Assembly: GCA_038093975.1 (NCBI GenBank)
Contig: JBBPTG010000003.1
Span: forward strand, 922,471 to 986,470
Direction: 5' to 3'
Source: Chalciporus piperatus
Taxonomy: Eukaryota > Basidiomycota > Agaricomycetes > Boletales > Boletaceae
Length of the DNA stretch: 64,000 nucleotides
The position numbers and the translations under genes are program-made. Under the pieces are notes generated by a model. That model did not search any database. It was not told where the DNA came from and was given only the letters and a program-made list of their open reading frames with translations. Shown one piece after another: positions 1 through 14,003 of this stretch (within the stretch, counting starts at the first letter, position 1; each line of letters opens with the position of its first letter).

Positions 1-1202
<1,202 letters not shown>

Positions 1203-2629
1203 GCTGAAAGAGAGGAATCAGAACGGATTGAACATAAAACACGAGTCGATGTTTCGACACCGAAGAGACAAAGAAAAGTCGCGCCGTACGCGCCAGCGAC
1301 ACGGTGTGGACGCGACTGGGAAGGGTAGACGAGGAGAGAGTGGAGGACACGTACATTGTTGATGAAGGAGATGAGGTCGTTAAAGGATGGACACGAATGG
1401 GATGGTGTGGTCGAAAACCAGAACTTGAAGTCGGGTCAAGGGTGTACGCGTATTTTTCAAGCGGCGACAATTCCAGTGGCAGTGCCATACTCTTGCCACG
1501 AGTTCCCTTTGTTTATCCCATCATGCCGACAGCCTCTGCCTTGAGGCCGCCAATTGAACATGTAAATCACAGTACCCGTGTCAACGTCGCGTACGATGAG
1601 CACAATATACACGTCTTATTCCAGGCCAGTCGTCTCTTATGAAGCTCTGATCAAGTTCTAGCTCTTGTATTCATTAATGCGACCCACTCAGTTGGTGAAG
1701 TAGTCAGAAAAACCGCCCGCTGTGAACTCGTCACGAAAATCGCCTAAGGTGATCAATATCAATTAACCTCAAGGCTGCCTCGAGGCGTAGTACTTATGTT
1801 TGATGCCCAGCGGCCCGCGGGATACGGTATCACAATGTCACTACATACGCGCTCATTTCTGTCTATAAAGGGTCAACCAAACAATTTTCATGAAAAGTTG
1901 TGTAAGGCTCATAAAACCACCTGTCGAGAACGGTGAGTAGTGGTGCCGGATGAGGACGCAAAGAGGCGCGATAGCGCTGTTGAGTTTGGAACAGAGGTGG
2001 AAGGGTTGCCGTTTGCTGGTGGGATCGGGCACACGAGTTGATGGACACGGTGGTGGAAAACAGGGCCCCTGTGTCGCTTGTAAATTGTGGGTGAAATGGC
2101 AGGTTTGCATAGCGACGTTGGGTAGTTCCCCCCGTGTACACAGTGATCATTAATCAAGCCATTGATGTCACAGTACTGTGCAGAACCTTCGGCTATTTCA
2201 AGCGTTGTGCATGTTACAACTCCCACCCAACACATATCTGTCGGTAGTGTTGTCGTGAACTGAGTCGAAGTGAAAAGTTCGTTCTACCTCAACGGCAGCT
2301 AGTGTGCGCTGGTGGTACTAGAGAGGTTTGATGGTTGCGTAGGTGTGGCTGTGAACATGAACATGCTTTAGAAGCTTGGAGCTACACCCAACTACAGTAG
2401 CCTCCCGATTTGCTGAGATCCCCCTTGAATGCCCAGACCACAGCGGCTCTTAAAATGTGTGGTAAACACCTTGCTAAACTGAACCCCGCAGAAGCAAATT
2501 CATCTACTAGGAGCACAGCATGCTTTGTCGGCGAGCAGTGACCTTTTAGTCGTTACGCCCATACTCAAATGTACATAACATCACAGGGAACATGGGTACG
2601 TTACTATTGCAGGTGTATCTTCCCCACCA
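1203..2629. other. Intergenic, divergent promoter region between beta-tubulin and DUF3433 gene
   Basis: About 1.4 kb lies between the beta-tubulin start (leftward) and the next gene (rightward). It contains only short unconnected reading frames with no recognisable protein. It must hold the promoters of both genes, but I see no clear TATA box or other specific site. Confidence 0.6.
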
Positions 2630-5229
2630 ATGAGCCCATCACTGTCCGGCCCCTCCCCTCCTCCACCCCGATTTCGACATTCCGTACATGAGATCCCTAC
2701 TCCAGGGACTCAGTACAAGAGGCCACCGCGATATGTGCGTAGTACTTGCCAGCGCCAATGCGTTCTGTTACTTACTGACGAGTTTATCTACTAGGAGCCT
2801 TTCATACTCAGTCCCTGGTTTGTGGGCGGGGTAGCTATCCTCACGATATTCCTCGGGATTGTATTACAAGTGGCATTGCATATGTCTAACACTCAGAACG
2901 GTGCGCGGTCGTATACTAGTACTATTTGCTATGATACTAACTTGAAAGTGATCTCAGGTTTCCCCGTTCCCACCAAGAATGTCTTCAGCTTTGTATCAAC
3001 GCAGTTTTTGACCGTAAGCGCATCCGAGTGACTGAACGTGCTCTGCCCATGTAATTGACGATGTCGTGTCGATCACTCAAGTCCTTTTTCCCAACTCTCC
3101 TAGCGGTACCCATTGCAATTTTTTGGTCTGTCGTTGATTGGATGCTCCGATGGTACCAGGTAAGTGGGTCTTCAACAACGTCCAACTGTGATTCAAACCC
3201 GTCAGTAGCCATATATTACGCTGTCCGAGGGAAATGCACCTGCTGCGCGCAGCATTCTTCTTGACTACGTGAGTTTTTTCCCAGTCATCGCCTCTTGTTG
3301 TTTCAAATGTTTGTTGAACTTCGTTCGACAACCCTATCAGATTGCTCTTAAGTAAGGCCGTTGCTCCAATCCTTGGTCATGATCCCACTTACCATACCTT
3401 TGCACAGCCGAATAGTCGTTCTATACCATTCGCTGATGCATAGGCATTACGTGATTAATGTGTCGACCCTCGTGGCTCTATCAGCGATACTCCTACAACC
3501 TTTGGCTGGATCACTTTTGCAGGTCCGACAAATACCTCATACATCAGGTTCGGTCGTGGACTTTCCCCCTCGGAATCACTCTGTTTATCTGGCTTTCAGA
3601 TTCTTCGGCCATGGTCTTGAGCAGTATTGCGCTCTCCCCCGAAGTAGGCCACCTTAATGCCTTCCTTGCTTCAGCAGGCGTAAGTCGTCTATCACATGGA
3701 ATAAAAGTCCTTCACTCAAACAAATTAGTTTGTTGACGCCGCAGGTAAGGCTTCTGGTCCTCTCCGTCTGCAACAACTTGTAAATGAAGAATGATCCTCG
3801 TAGTCTACAACGACCTGGGAGATCCCCCTTTCGTCCACGGCGCCTGGACAGCAGCCCAGTTCGAAGTATATACGCTCCTTCCTGCTTACCCCGACGATTC
3901 TCAATGGTGCCTTCGTGCAGGCTCCACTGGGCTCCTACCTCAATGGTACTCTCGCAGTCAACACCACCGCACTTCAAACAGAAGTAAACTGCGTCAGCCC
4001 TCAGTCTCTCAACGTGACAACTGCGACTGGAGGCTACTCTGCATCAGCCTCATTCCCTGGTGGCTGTTCTGCAACCTTCGATTTCAACTCGAACAACGGA
4101 AGTGAGCAATACAGTGTTGTCAACGCCAGCATTTGCGCTTCACCAGGTTTGAGCGTCGAGTTTCAGCCTGTCGTGTTTTGGTTCTACCTCCAGAGCGGTG
4201 TCAATAACACCCAGCCTCAAGTTGCAAGTGTATATTGCAATCCAACGATAGCCCTATTCACGGTAGGGACATCAATAGATCTGAGCGATGGCTCGCTCGG
4301 CCCCTGTACGATAATTGAAGAACAACAAGGTACCAATAACGTTACAGGGAGTCCATTGAATGGACGCCCGTACAATGGGTAAGTACCATCTATGGTCTGT
4401 TTAACTCGACGTTTGACTGTCCCTAGTGTTGCATTTGGTTCAAGTAATAGTTCCTACGTCTCGATGCGAGCGATGGCCATCAATTTCGGTATTCCTGAAA
4501 CTATCTACCAGCATGCGTCGCTACTGCCTGGCGGTCCGCGGTCGATTTTCCAAGACAAACATGGTTTCCTGAATGCTACCACGAGCATCTACGTGAGCAG
4601 CGTTGACATCTTTTCTGGTGAAGCTATACTAAGTGATTCGCAGACCCGACATCTTGCTGTCGCTGCTCAAGCCAATTACTTTGCCCCGAACTCTTCTATA
4701 ATCCCAGCCCAACTTACTTCTGAAATTCCACGGCTGTTTGTAGAGTCAGTACCGTAGCCAACTCCTGCTTTCACACTTGTCTGATTGCGCACACAGGGAA
4801 CTCCCGTGCCACCTTCTCTCCGCCCTGCTGATCCTCACAGGGTGTGTCGGACTAGGGGTGCACTACCTTCATGAGCGAGCCCGTCGTAACGTTTATCTAA
4901 CGAGCCCACCAGGCTCTATCGCTGCCATCGTGTCCTTGACGTCACGCTCCGGCTTTGGTGAACTGTTGCTCCCTTATGACGACGAACAGCGGATGCAGGA
5001 GAGGCTCGCTGGTCTGAAATTCCGCTTAGATCACCGCACTGGAGCGATAGTTGCTGAGGAGGACTTGGACGGTGGTGAGCGCGCCGAGGGCACAAACATG
5101 GCGCTGCTAAGGCACAGAAAGAGAACATACAAACCAAGCTACAAGGTTGATGGGAGTGATACGCGATTCTCACAATCATCTTTCAGCGATGAGGAGGAGC
5201 CTGAGGATACCCCGTCGAATAGGGCGTGA
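2630..5229 (+). CDS. DUF3433 multi-pass membrane protein
   Basis: Fungal integral membrane protein of the DUF3433 family; function unknown. The chosen start at 2630 gives a proline-rich cytosolic leader (MSPSLSGPSPPPP), an intron (GTGCGT, about 2735), then a first membrane span (GGVAILTIFLGIVLQVAL). The family core follows: FPTLLAVPIAIFWSVVDWML, a Q-P-Y turn, the hallmark NAPAARSILLDY, and further hydrophobic stretches to about 3660. A long Asn- and Ser-rich segment (about 3900-4760) with many N-x-S/T sites is probably extracytoplasmic. The last exon has another span (LLSALLILTGCVGLGVHYL), the conserved PGSIAAIVSLTSRSGFGELL, and GLKFRLDHRTGAIV, and ends at the stop at 5229 after an acidic tail. 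Around ten short introns are needed. The exact exon set between 3440 and 3900 is uncertain. Confidence 0.85.
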
Positions 5230-5525
5230 ATATTCTTGTTCTCGCCATATCTAGGTAGATTTTGGTCGTGTGGCATCTAATTTATACCATCTCACTCATT
5301 GTCCGCATGGTGATAAGCCACATTCATGCGAGTGGAAGGTGTTCATCTCGACTCTTGGGTGACCGGGTCTGCCTACGGGCCCGGACTCGGCTTCTTTTCC
5401 TCCGGACGTCGATCGAGAGCTTATTGACAAACAAGAGACAACAAAAAAGATGTAAGAACCAATACGGCTGATAATTTTTCTTCTCTCCTTTCCGTTCACC
5501 AAAAGATCTGCGCTGTTTTGGTGAA
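5230..5525. promoter_or_regulatory. Upstream region of the pyrimidine multienzyme gene
   Basis: Roughly 300 bp between the DUF3433 stop and the recognisable CPSase/ATCase reading frame. It must contain the promoter and 5' untranslated region, and possibly a small first exon, because the frame at 5526 opens without an ATG. No specific motif is recognised. Confidence 0.4.
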
Positions 5526-8500
5526 GTGGAAAGAGAGCAGTATGTCAAATCAGATCCACCATATCAATCTTCCCTTCTGACACTCAGTCGCCCTCTAGTG
5601 GCTTCCCGTTCTGTGAGCAAGGTCAATGGCTTTCCCCTACCACTGGCATCTTTTACTCCATTGCAATCGCGGCATACGCCTTTTGATGCAGTCCTAGAGC
5701 TAAGCGATGGCACCGCATGCAGAGGTATCAGCTTCGGTGCTGAGGAAAAGAGTGTCGCCGGAGAATGTGTTTTCCAGACCGGTTCGTGCTTCCTATTTCG
5801 TCATCTCGCGATTAATAAATCTTATATCTACTTAGGAATGGTCGGTTACACGGAATCACTGACTGACCCGTCATACGAGGGTCAGATCCTTATCCTGACC
5901 TATCCTCTCATCGGGAACTATGGCGTACCGGAACGCCCATCATCTCTTGACCAGCTACCTTCCGAATTCGAGTCGTCACGCATCCATATCGCTGCTCTCG
6001 TCGTCGGCTCATACTCTGAAGATCATAGTCATTATCTGGCAAATTCCTCTTTGGGAACTTGGCTGAAAGAGAACGGCGTCCCGGCCATCTATGGCGTCGA
6101 CACCCGCGCTCTCACTAAAAAGATCCGCGAGAACGGTTCTATGCTTGCCAAAATCTTGGCGCGAAAACCAGAGTCGCCTCGTGGCCGCTTCCGCTCGCTC
6201 GTACCGGAATCCCAACCCGTCTCGCGCGCGTCATCCCCGCCTGCGGCTTTGTCATGGCGGCAGGATTTCCTTAACATCCCTTTTCACGATCCTAACAACG
6301 ACAATCTGGTTGCTGCTGTATCATTAAAATCACCACGCATCTTCAAACCGACTGGAAGTGCGCGTCTTCATCCTTCTGGACGCCCACTTCGCATCGTCGC
6401 CGTGGATGTGGGGATGAAGTATAATCAAATACGATGTTTTACGAACCGAGGAGTCGAACTGAAAGTCGTCCCTTGGAATTACGATTTCGTGGCAGACCCC
6501 GAGCCGTATGATGGGCTTTTCGTCTCGAACGGTCCTGGCGATCCGTCGATGCTCACGGTCACGGTCGATACGCTCTCGCGAGCGATGCAAATAGGAGACA
6601 GACCTATCTTTGGTATCTGTCTCGGTCACCAGCTACTTGCTCTCGCTGCCGGTGCGAAGACTTCGAAGATGAAGTACGGTAACCGAGGTCACAACATCCC
6701 CTGTACGGACGCCTTGTCTGGCAGGTGTTATATCACCAGTCAGAACCACGGTTATCAAGTCGACACAGACACCCTCCCAACTGGTTGGGAGGAGTTGTTC
6801 AGAAACGCTAATGACGGCAGTAACGAAGGCATTTTCTGCAAGAACAAACCCTTCTTCTCTGTTCAGTTCCATCCGGAGTCCACGCCTGGACCTCGTGACA
6901 CCGAATTCCTGTTCGACGTCTTCGTTCAAAACGTCGAAGCTTGCGTCGCGTCGGGTTCTCTCGTGCCGATCTCTTTCCCCGGAGGTCGCAAGGAGGACAA
7001 TGACAAGCGTTCCCCTCGTGCCAAGGTCCAGAAGGTGCTCATCCTGGGCTCTGGTGGATTGTCCATCGGACAGGCTGGCGAGTTCGACTATTCCGGTTCG
7101 CAGGCTATCAAAGCTCTCAAGGAAGAGGGTATCTATACCATCCTCGTCAACCCCAATATCGCGACCATCGCCACCTCAAAGGGTCTGGCTGACAAGGTTT
7201 ACTTCCTGCCAGTCACCCCAGACTTTGTGCGCAAGATCATCAAGTACGAGAAACCGGACGGTATCTACGTCACCTTTGGTGGTCAGACGGCCCTGAATGT
7301 CGGTATCAAGCTCAAGGACGAGTTTGCTGGGCTTGGCGTCCAGGTGTTGGGTACGCCAATCGAGACGATCATCGCGACGGAGGATCGTCAGTTGTTCGCG
7401 CAAGCGATGGAAAGCATTGGGGAACGGTGCGCTCAGTCGGATACCGCCACGACCATCGATGAGGCGATCGCCGCTGCCCGTGTGATCGGATTCCCAGTTA
7501 TTGTGCGAGCTGCTTATGCACTCGGCGGTTTGGGATCTGGTTTCGCTCAGGATGAGGCTCAGTTGCGCGCGTTGTGTAGCAAGGCGTTCGCAACCAGCCC
7601 TCAGGTCCTCGTTGAGAAGAGTATGAAGGGCTGGAAGGAGATCGAGTATGAGGTCGTCCGTGACTGCCGGGATAACTGTATCACGGTTTGTAACATGGAG
7701 GTCCGTGACTCATCCAAGATTTTGGTGCTATTCGTTGACATACTGAGCAGAACTTCGATCCTCTCGGTATCCATACGGGAGACTCCATCGTCGTCGCTCC
7801 CTCGCAAACTCTTTCGGACGCTGACTACAACATGCTTCGGACTACCGCAATCAACGTCATCCGGCATCTCGGGGTCGTTGGAGAATGTAATATACAATAT
7901 GCTTTGAATCCCTCCTCGAAGGAATACTGCATCATCGAGGTTTGTGGTAAAGCTTGATCCTGTGTCTCGTCTCTCTGATACCTCCCCTAGGTCAATGCTC
8001 GTCTCTCGAGATCTTCTGCGCTTGCATCGAAAGCCACTGGGTACCCTCTGGCCTTTATCGCTGCGAAGCTTGGTCTTGGTATCCCTCTCAACGAGATCAA
8101 GAACAGCGTCACGAAGGTGACTAGCGCATGCTTCGAACCCAGTTTGGACTATGTCGTCGTCAAGATTCCTCGTTGGGATCTCAAGAAGTTCAGCCGCGTC
8201 AGTCGAACCCTCAGTAGCAGCATGAAGAGTGTTGGAGAAGTCATGAGCATTGGAAGGAATTTCGAAGAGACGTTTCAGAAAGCGATTCGCGCGATCGACG
8301 ATCAATTTCTTGGCTTCGCAAAGGTACGTTGGGTGTCGTTGTATTGCCTGAGGCGTGTCTCTGACCCCTTTGTTACAGAATGACTTTGTTGAGGGCATTG
8401 ACGAGGAGTTGTTGAATCCGACGGACAAGCGGATATTTGCCATCGCCACTGCCTTCCATCTTGGCTACAGCGTCGATAAGATTTGGCAAATAACGAACAT

Positions 8501-11500
8501 TGACAAGTGGTTCCTGTCGAAGCTGCAGAATATCCATCATATGGAGATGCGGTTAATGTATGCTAGATGTGATTCTTTAGTCGAGTATCGTCCTAACCTT
8601 GTTCGTAGGGAGTCTACCATTTCCTCGATCACCGGTGAAACCTTGTTGCAAGCCAAGCAGTTGGGCTTCTCCGACCGGCTCCTTGCTACTTGCATAGGCT
8701 CCACCGAGCTTGCCGTTCGTCGCCTTCGCCAAGAAGCGTCTATCTTCCCGTTCGTCAAGCAGATCGACACGGTCGCTGCCGAGTTCCCCGCGTTCACCAA
8801 TTATCTCTATACGACCTACAACGCGGTTGAACACGATGTTTCGTTCCAAGACCGCGGCATCATGGTCCTTGGATCTGGTGTGTACCGTATCGGCTCCTCA
8901 GTCGAGTTTGACTGGTGTGCTGTCCGCGCTATCCGAACGCTCCGCGAGCAAGGTCTCCCCACCATCATGGTCAACTACAACCCGGAGACCGTCAGCACGG
9001 ACTACGACGAGGCGGATCGTCTGTACTTTGAGAACATCAGTTTGGAATCCATCCTGGACATCTACGATGCCGAGCGTTCTCGAGGTGTCATCTTGTCCAT
9101 GGGTGGCCAGATGCCGAACAACATCGCACTTCCTTTGTACCGCCAAAACGTCAAGATTTACGGCACGTCGCCGGAGATGATCGACACTGCGGAGAATCGG
9201 TACAAGTTCTCTCGTATGTTGGACGAGATCGGGGTCGACCAGCCGCAATGGAAGGAGCTCACCAGTTTCGAGGAGGCACTCGCGTTCTGCGAGTCCGTTG
9301 GCTACCCCGTTCTTGTACGACCATCGTATGTGCTCTCCGGAGCAGCGATGAACGTGGTGTCGACTGGCGATGACCTGTCGAATTATCTGACGCAAGCGAC
9401 TGCTGTCTCTCGCGACCACCCCGTCGTCATCAGCAAGTACATCGAGCAGGCCAAGGAGATCGAGATGGATGCTGTCGCCAAGGATGGTCAGATGGTCATG
9501 CACTTCATCTCTGAGCACGTCGAGAACGCAGGCGTGCACTCTGGTGATGCTACATTGATCCATCCACCCCAAGATCTCGATCCTGCCACCGTCCGGCAGA
9601 TCGAGGAAGCGACTGCGAAGATCGGGAATGCGTTGAATGTCACCGGGCCGTTCAACATCCAATTCATCGCGAAGAACAACGAGATCAAGGTCATCGAGTG
9701 TAACTTGCGTGCTGCTCGGTCGTTCCCCTTCGTATCCAAGGTGACTGGGATCGATGCGATTGAGATGGCGACGAAGGTGATGCTTGGGATCCCAGTTGAA
9801 CCATACCCAGATCCTGGTCTTCCCGCCGACTATGTCGGTGTTAAGGTCCCTCAGTTCAGCTTCAGTCGGTTATCTGGCGCCGACCCAGTTCTTGGAGTAG
9901 AGATGGCCTCGACGGGAGAGGTGGCTTGCTTTGGCCGCGATAAATACGAAGCATACCTCAAGGCTCTTATCTCCACAGGCATTGTGCTGCCGAAGAAGAA
10001 CATTCTGTTCTCCGTCGGTAGTTACCGAGAAAAACTGGAGATCCTCCCTTCGGTTCAAAAGCTCCATGCTGCGGGATACAATATCTTTGCTACGTCAGGG
10101 ACGGCTGATTTCTTGACAGAACACAATGTTCCTTGCAAGGTATGCGGATTGTTCCTTGCCATTTCGGGCTGGGCTTATTTTATCTTTATAGTATCTTGAG
10201 ACACTTCCCGATGCAAGCAGGGACCAGCAAAAGTCGGAGTACTCCTTAACGCAGCATTTGGCGAACAACTTGATCGACATGTACATCAACCTTCCGTCGA
10301 GGAACCATTATCGTCGACCCGCCAGCTATGCTAGCAAAGGGTACAGAACAAGGCGTATGGCGGTCGATTTCGCCATCCCACTTATCACCAATGTCAAAAA
10401 CGCCAAGCTTCTTGCTGAAGCGCTGGTTCGCAAGTTGCCGCTTGATGTCTCCAATATCGACTCCAAGAGCTCGTATCTCACGCACGTGTTCCCCGGTCTC
10501 GTCAATGTCTCTGCCTTTGTCCCAAGGCTCACCGCTGCCTCTGGCGACGACAACGTTAGTCATGCGACACAAGTAGCCGTTTGTGGTGGATTCACGACGT
10601 CCCTCATTCTCCCTTGCGGGCTTGATGGATCGATCACGGATGTCAGCACTTTGCAACATGTCCAGAATATTGCCGCAAGCAACGCGTATTCCAACTATGC
10701 GTTGAACGTTGCCACGGCTAATGGCCAGGCTGTGCCGTTGGACGATGAATCCAAGGCTGACGTCAAGGCCCTCTGCATAGCGTTCCGTGACCCCGTCGCA
10801 CCCCCGCAGATTTCAGCTGTCGCAGCTCATTTCGCGGCATGGCCAACCGAGAAGATGATCGTCACGGATGCAAGAGGTTCCAATCTCGCATCCGTCCTGC
10901 TCCTCGCCAGTCTCCACAACCGTAGCGTCCATATCACAGACGTCCGAAGCAAGGAAGACCTGTTATTGATATCCCTCAGCAAAGCGAGAGACCTTAAAGT
11001 CACTTGCGACGTCTCCGTCTATACCTTGTCTTTCACACGCGATCAATACCAACAGTCGTCGCTCCTTCCTTCCAGAGAAGATCAAGAAGTGTTCTGGAAG
11101 AATCTGGATGTGATTGACGCCTTCTCCGTTGGAACTCTGCCGTACCAGTTATCCACGGAACAGGGTCAAAAGAGCTCCGCTGGATCTGGTATTGAGGAGA
11201 CTATTCCCTTGTTGCTTAATGCTGTCACTGCTGGACGTCTCACTCTTCAGGACATCCGAACCCGGTTGTACGACAACCCTATCCGCATCTTCGCACTACC
11301 AGAGCAGGCCAACACACATGCGGAGGTTGTCGTTGGACGTCCCTCCCAGTTCGTGCCTCGCGATGGTCGATGGTCTCCGCTTGAGAAGAGTCTCGTCATC
11401 GGATCCCTGCACCGGGTCGTAATGCACGGAAAGACGTTGTTCTTGGACGGGACGCCGTCTCCATCTCCCATCGGCAAGGACATTTCTAGTGTAACGATCC

Positions 11501-12741
11501 GACCTGTCGGCGAAGCTCGTGCTGTCGCACTGTCTGTTGTGAAGCCAGAGTTCGTTCCGAGCCACGCTCCTGTGAAAGGTGTAGATGCCCATCCCCCGGC
11601 TCACCCAGCAGCCCCAGCGCCCAGTGGTGCTCTTGCCCCCATTTTGTCTCACACCCCTCACCCCGCATTCCACCGCCGTCATATCCTCTCGGTTAAACAG
11701 TTCACTCAACGAGATATGTACGACCTCTTCTCCTTGGCTCACGAAATGCGCCTTCAGGTGGAGCGCAGTGGAACTCTGGATATCTTGAAGGGCAAGGTGC
11801 TTTGCAACCTGTTCTATGAACCTTCCACTCGCACGAGCGCTTCGTTCGACGCGGCGATGAAACGTTGTGGTGGTGAGGTCATTCACGTCAATGCTGATAC
11901 TTCCTCGGTGCAAAAAGGAGAGACACTGGCGGACACCGTCCGTACTGTTGGGTGCTACGCGGATGCGATTGTCATCAGACATCCTGACGTTGGAAGTGCT
12001 GAGCTGGCCGCGAAGTTCTCACCAGTTCCTGTGTTGAATGCAGGGGATGGTACCGGAGAGCACCCAACTCAGGTATGTCGATCAGTTTCGTTCCTCATGG
12101 TGATCTAACTCGTTCTTCAAGGCTTTGTTGGATGTCTATACTATCCGATCTGAACTTGGTACCGTCAACGGACGCACCATCACTTTACTCGGAGACCTGA
12201 AGAATGGACGCACCGTGCACAGCTTGGTGACCCTCCTCTGTCACTACTCCGTTCACCTCAACTTCGTCGCACCCCCTTCATTGGCTATGCCCGCCAGCGT
12301 CGTATCTGCAGCGAAGAAGGCTGGCATTTCCGTGCGACAACTGGAATCCTTGGAAGAAGTCCTCCCCGAGACAGACGTTCTCTATGTTACCCGAGTCCAG
12401 AAGGAGCGATTCGCAAGCGAATCGGAATGGCAGAGGGTCAAGGATTCGTACCGAGTCGATCATGCACTTCTGTCTCGTGCCAAGGAAGACATGATTGTCA
12501 TGCACCCTCTGCCCAGGGTGAATGGTGAGTGGACCCCGAGTCTCGCCGACTTCGCCGCGACTGACTTGGACCTCAGAAATTGACCCCGAGGTCGACTTCG
12601 ACTCACGTCGTGCCGTATACTTCCGTCAAATGCGTTATGGTCTTTTCGTAGGTGTTTGTATGACCTGTATTGTGTGCAGACGTTTGATGCCTTGTTTAGA
12701 TCAGGATGGCGTTGCTCACCAGCGTTTTGGGAACTGTATAG
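5526..12741 (+). CDS. CPSase II / aspartate transcarbamylase multifunctional enzyme (Ura2/PyrABCN type)
   Basis: Cytosolic enzyme for the first two steps of de novo pyrimidine synthesis: glutamine plus bicarbonate to carbamoyl phosphate, then carbamoyl aspartate. Order of domains: CPSase small-subunit fold, class I glutamine amidotransferase with the nucleophile Cys in GICLGHQ and the His-Glu of HPES (about 6610-6890), two ATP-grasp halves ([16 protein letters not shown] near 7050; [15 protein letters not shown] near 8870), the regulatory MGS segment, a DHOase-like domain that lacks metal-binding motifs and is presumably inactive, and ATCase with PSTRTS (11822-) and GEHPTQ. It ends in [12 protein letters not shown]. 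Introns I can place: 5782-5835, 7701-7750, 7940-7990, 8324-8378, 8558-8608, 10140-10191, 12073-12121, 12525-12576, 12648-12699; product about 2,240 residues. The start is unresolved: the frame has only GTG at 5526, while the nearby ATG at 5542 is in another frame. Confidence 0.95.
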
Positions 12742-14003
12742 AGGGAATTTGGACTATCCATACCAGCATCACAACAACAAAAAATGCACTCAGCTATCGG
12801 CATATAGCGTCATGTACCCATTCATGTAGACGAAAAGATTTTGTTTGACTCCAAAATGAACAGCCTACCAAGACGAGCGGAAGCTGCAGGTAAGCTATGT
12901 CCTTGACTCTAACGTTTTTCTACTTCTCGGGTCCGCTCGAGCGACAGGGAACTATTGACTATCCACACTGAAAAAGCCATGTACGTACCCAACCATACGG
13001 ACGAAAACTATGTTCACCATTCAAATGAACCTCCACGAACCTCAGGTTCGCGTTCTCGGATCCGCTGCATCCATTGCGGCATATCCGAGGATGGTATGAA
13101 ATCAACGGTCGTTTTTCGAAAATGGGCTGATACAACGATACAACAAGGAAAAGAGTTGAGGTTGAGCTGGCACACTGTAAGTTGTCTGAGAGTGCCTGAT
13201 ATTTGCATCCGACAAAACCCTCCTTTCACACTCAGTCGGGGACCGTCTACACCCAATGTCATTTTTCTGATCTATCTATAATCCTCACGCTTTCACGGAA
13301 CATTGTTTTCCCTACTCCGTTCCCACTGCCCAGTGTTTGTTCGACCTCGAACACCACCGTCTTCCCAAGAAGCATGCTCGTGACATATATCCGTGGACAT
13401 GCGACCTTCTAGTACATACCTTCCGAAAGGTATGGATGGCCAGATTTATATACGAACTTGCAACTGGATTGAGATAGAAACTTGGCTCTATTTCATCATG
13501 TTCCCTATTTTTATTACAAAATTCCCTCCGCTGAGTATGGGAAGCAGATGAAAGAAGTGGAAATAACAGCTCAGATCCTCTGATATAGACGGAACTTAGA
13601 CTTACTTGCTTGGTCGGAGATCTACGTCGTAATTCCTTCGCAAATCTTCCATTCGCCCCATACCATTGATGCAAGATTGAAGAAGAGCGCTCATTGTAGG
13701 GCTGTCCACATAAGGTAGTCCGTCCAAACCCCCGAGGGTTGAAAATTTACTTCCGTCAGACAACTTTACCGACACCGAACGGAATAACATTAGGGGTCCC
13801 CTTGATTTTGGTATCTACTGTTGGACAGCGAAAGGTTCGAAAAGGCATTCACGGCAACTCTTTGGATGGCATGCACTGCACGGGACTATAATGTGTGATA
13901 AAAAAAAAGTGTCGAGTTATAAACCTCGAGGTAACCATGCTGCAAGCTGGCATTCAATTTCCCGCCCCCTCAGGTTGCTCTCCGGCTGTTCCGGCAACAT
14001 AAC
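12742..14003. other. Intergenic 1.26 kb, no convincing gene
   Basis: Mostly short reading frames without recognisable domains. Two stretches (about 12745-12880 and 12945-13030) look like distant copies of one another, sharing a 'gactatccac' core and a downstream 'gacgaaaa' core. A minus-strand frame at 13602-13790 could encode a 62-residue peptide beginning MLFRSVSVKLSDGSKF; it runs up to a good splice donor at its 3' end, but no partner exon is evident. I would not call it a gene. Confidence 0.4.

Noticed and set aside
12745..13030. Possible tandem duplication of about 130 bp after the pyrimidine gene
   Set aside because: Only short shared cores; alignment by eye is too weak to call a repeat.
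13602..13790. 62-residue minus-strand frame MLFRSVSVKLSDG...
   Set aside because: No family resemblance, no partner exon, and random frames of this length are common; noted only in the intergenic entry.
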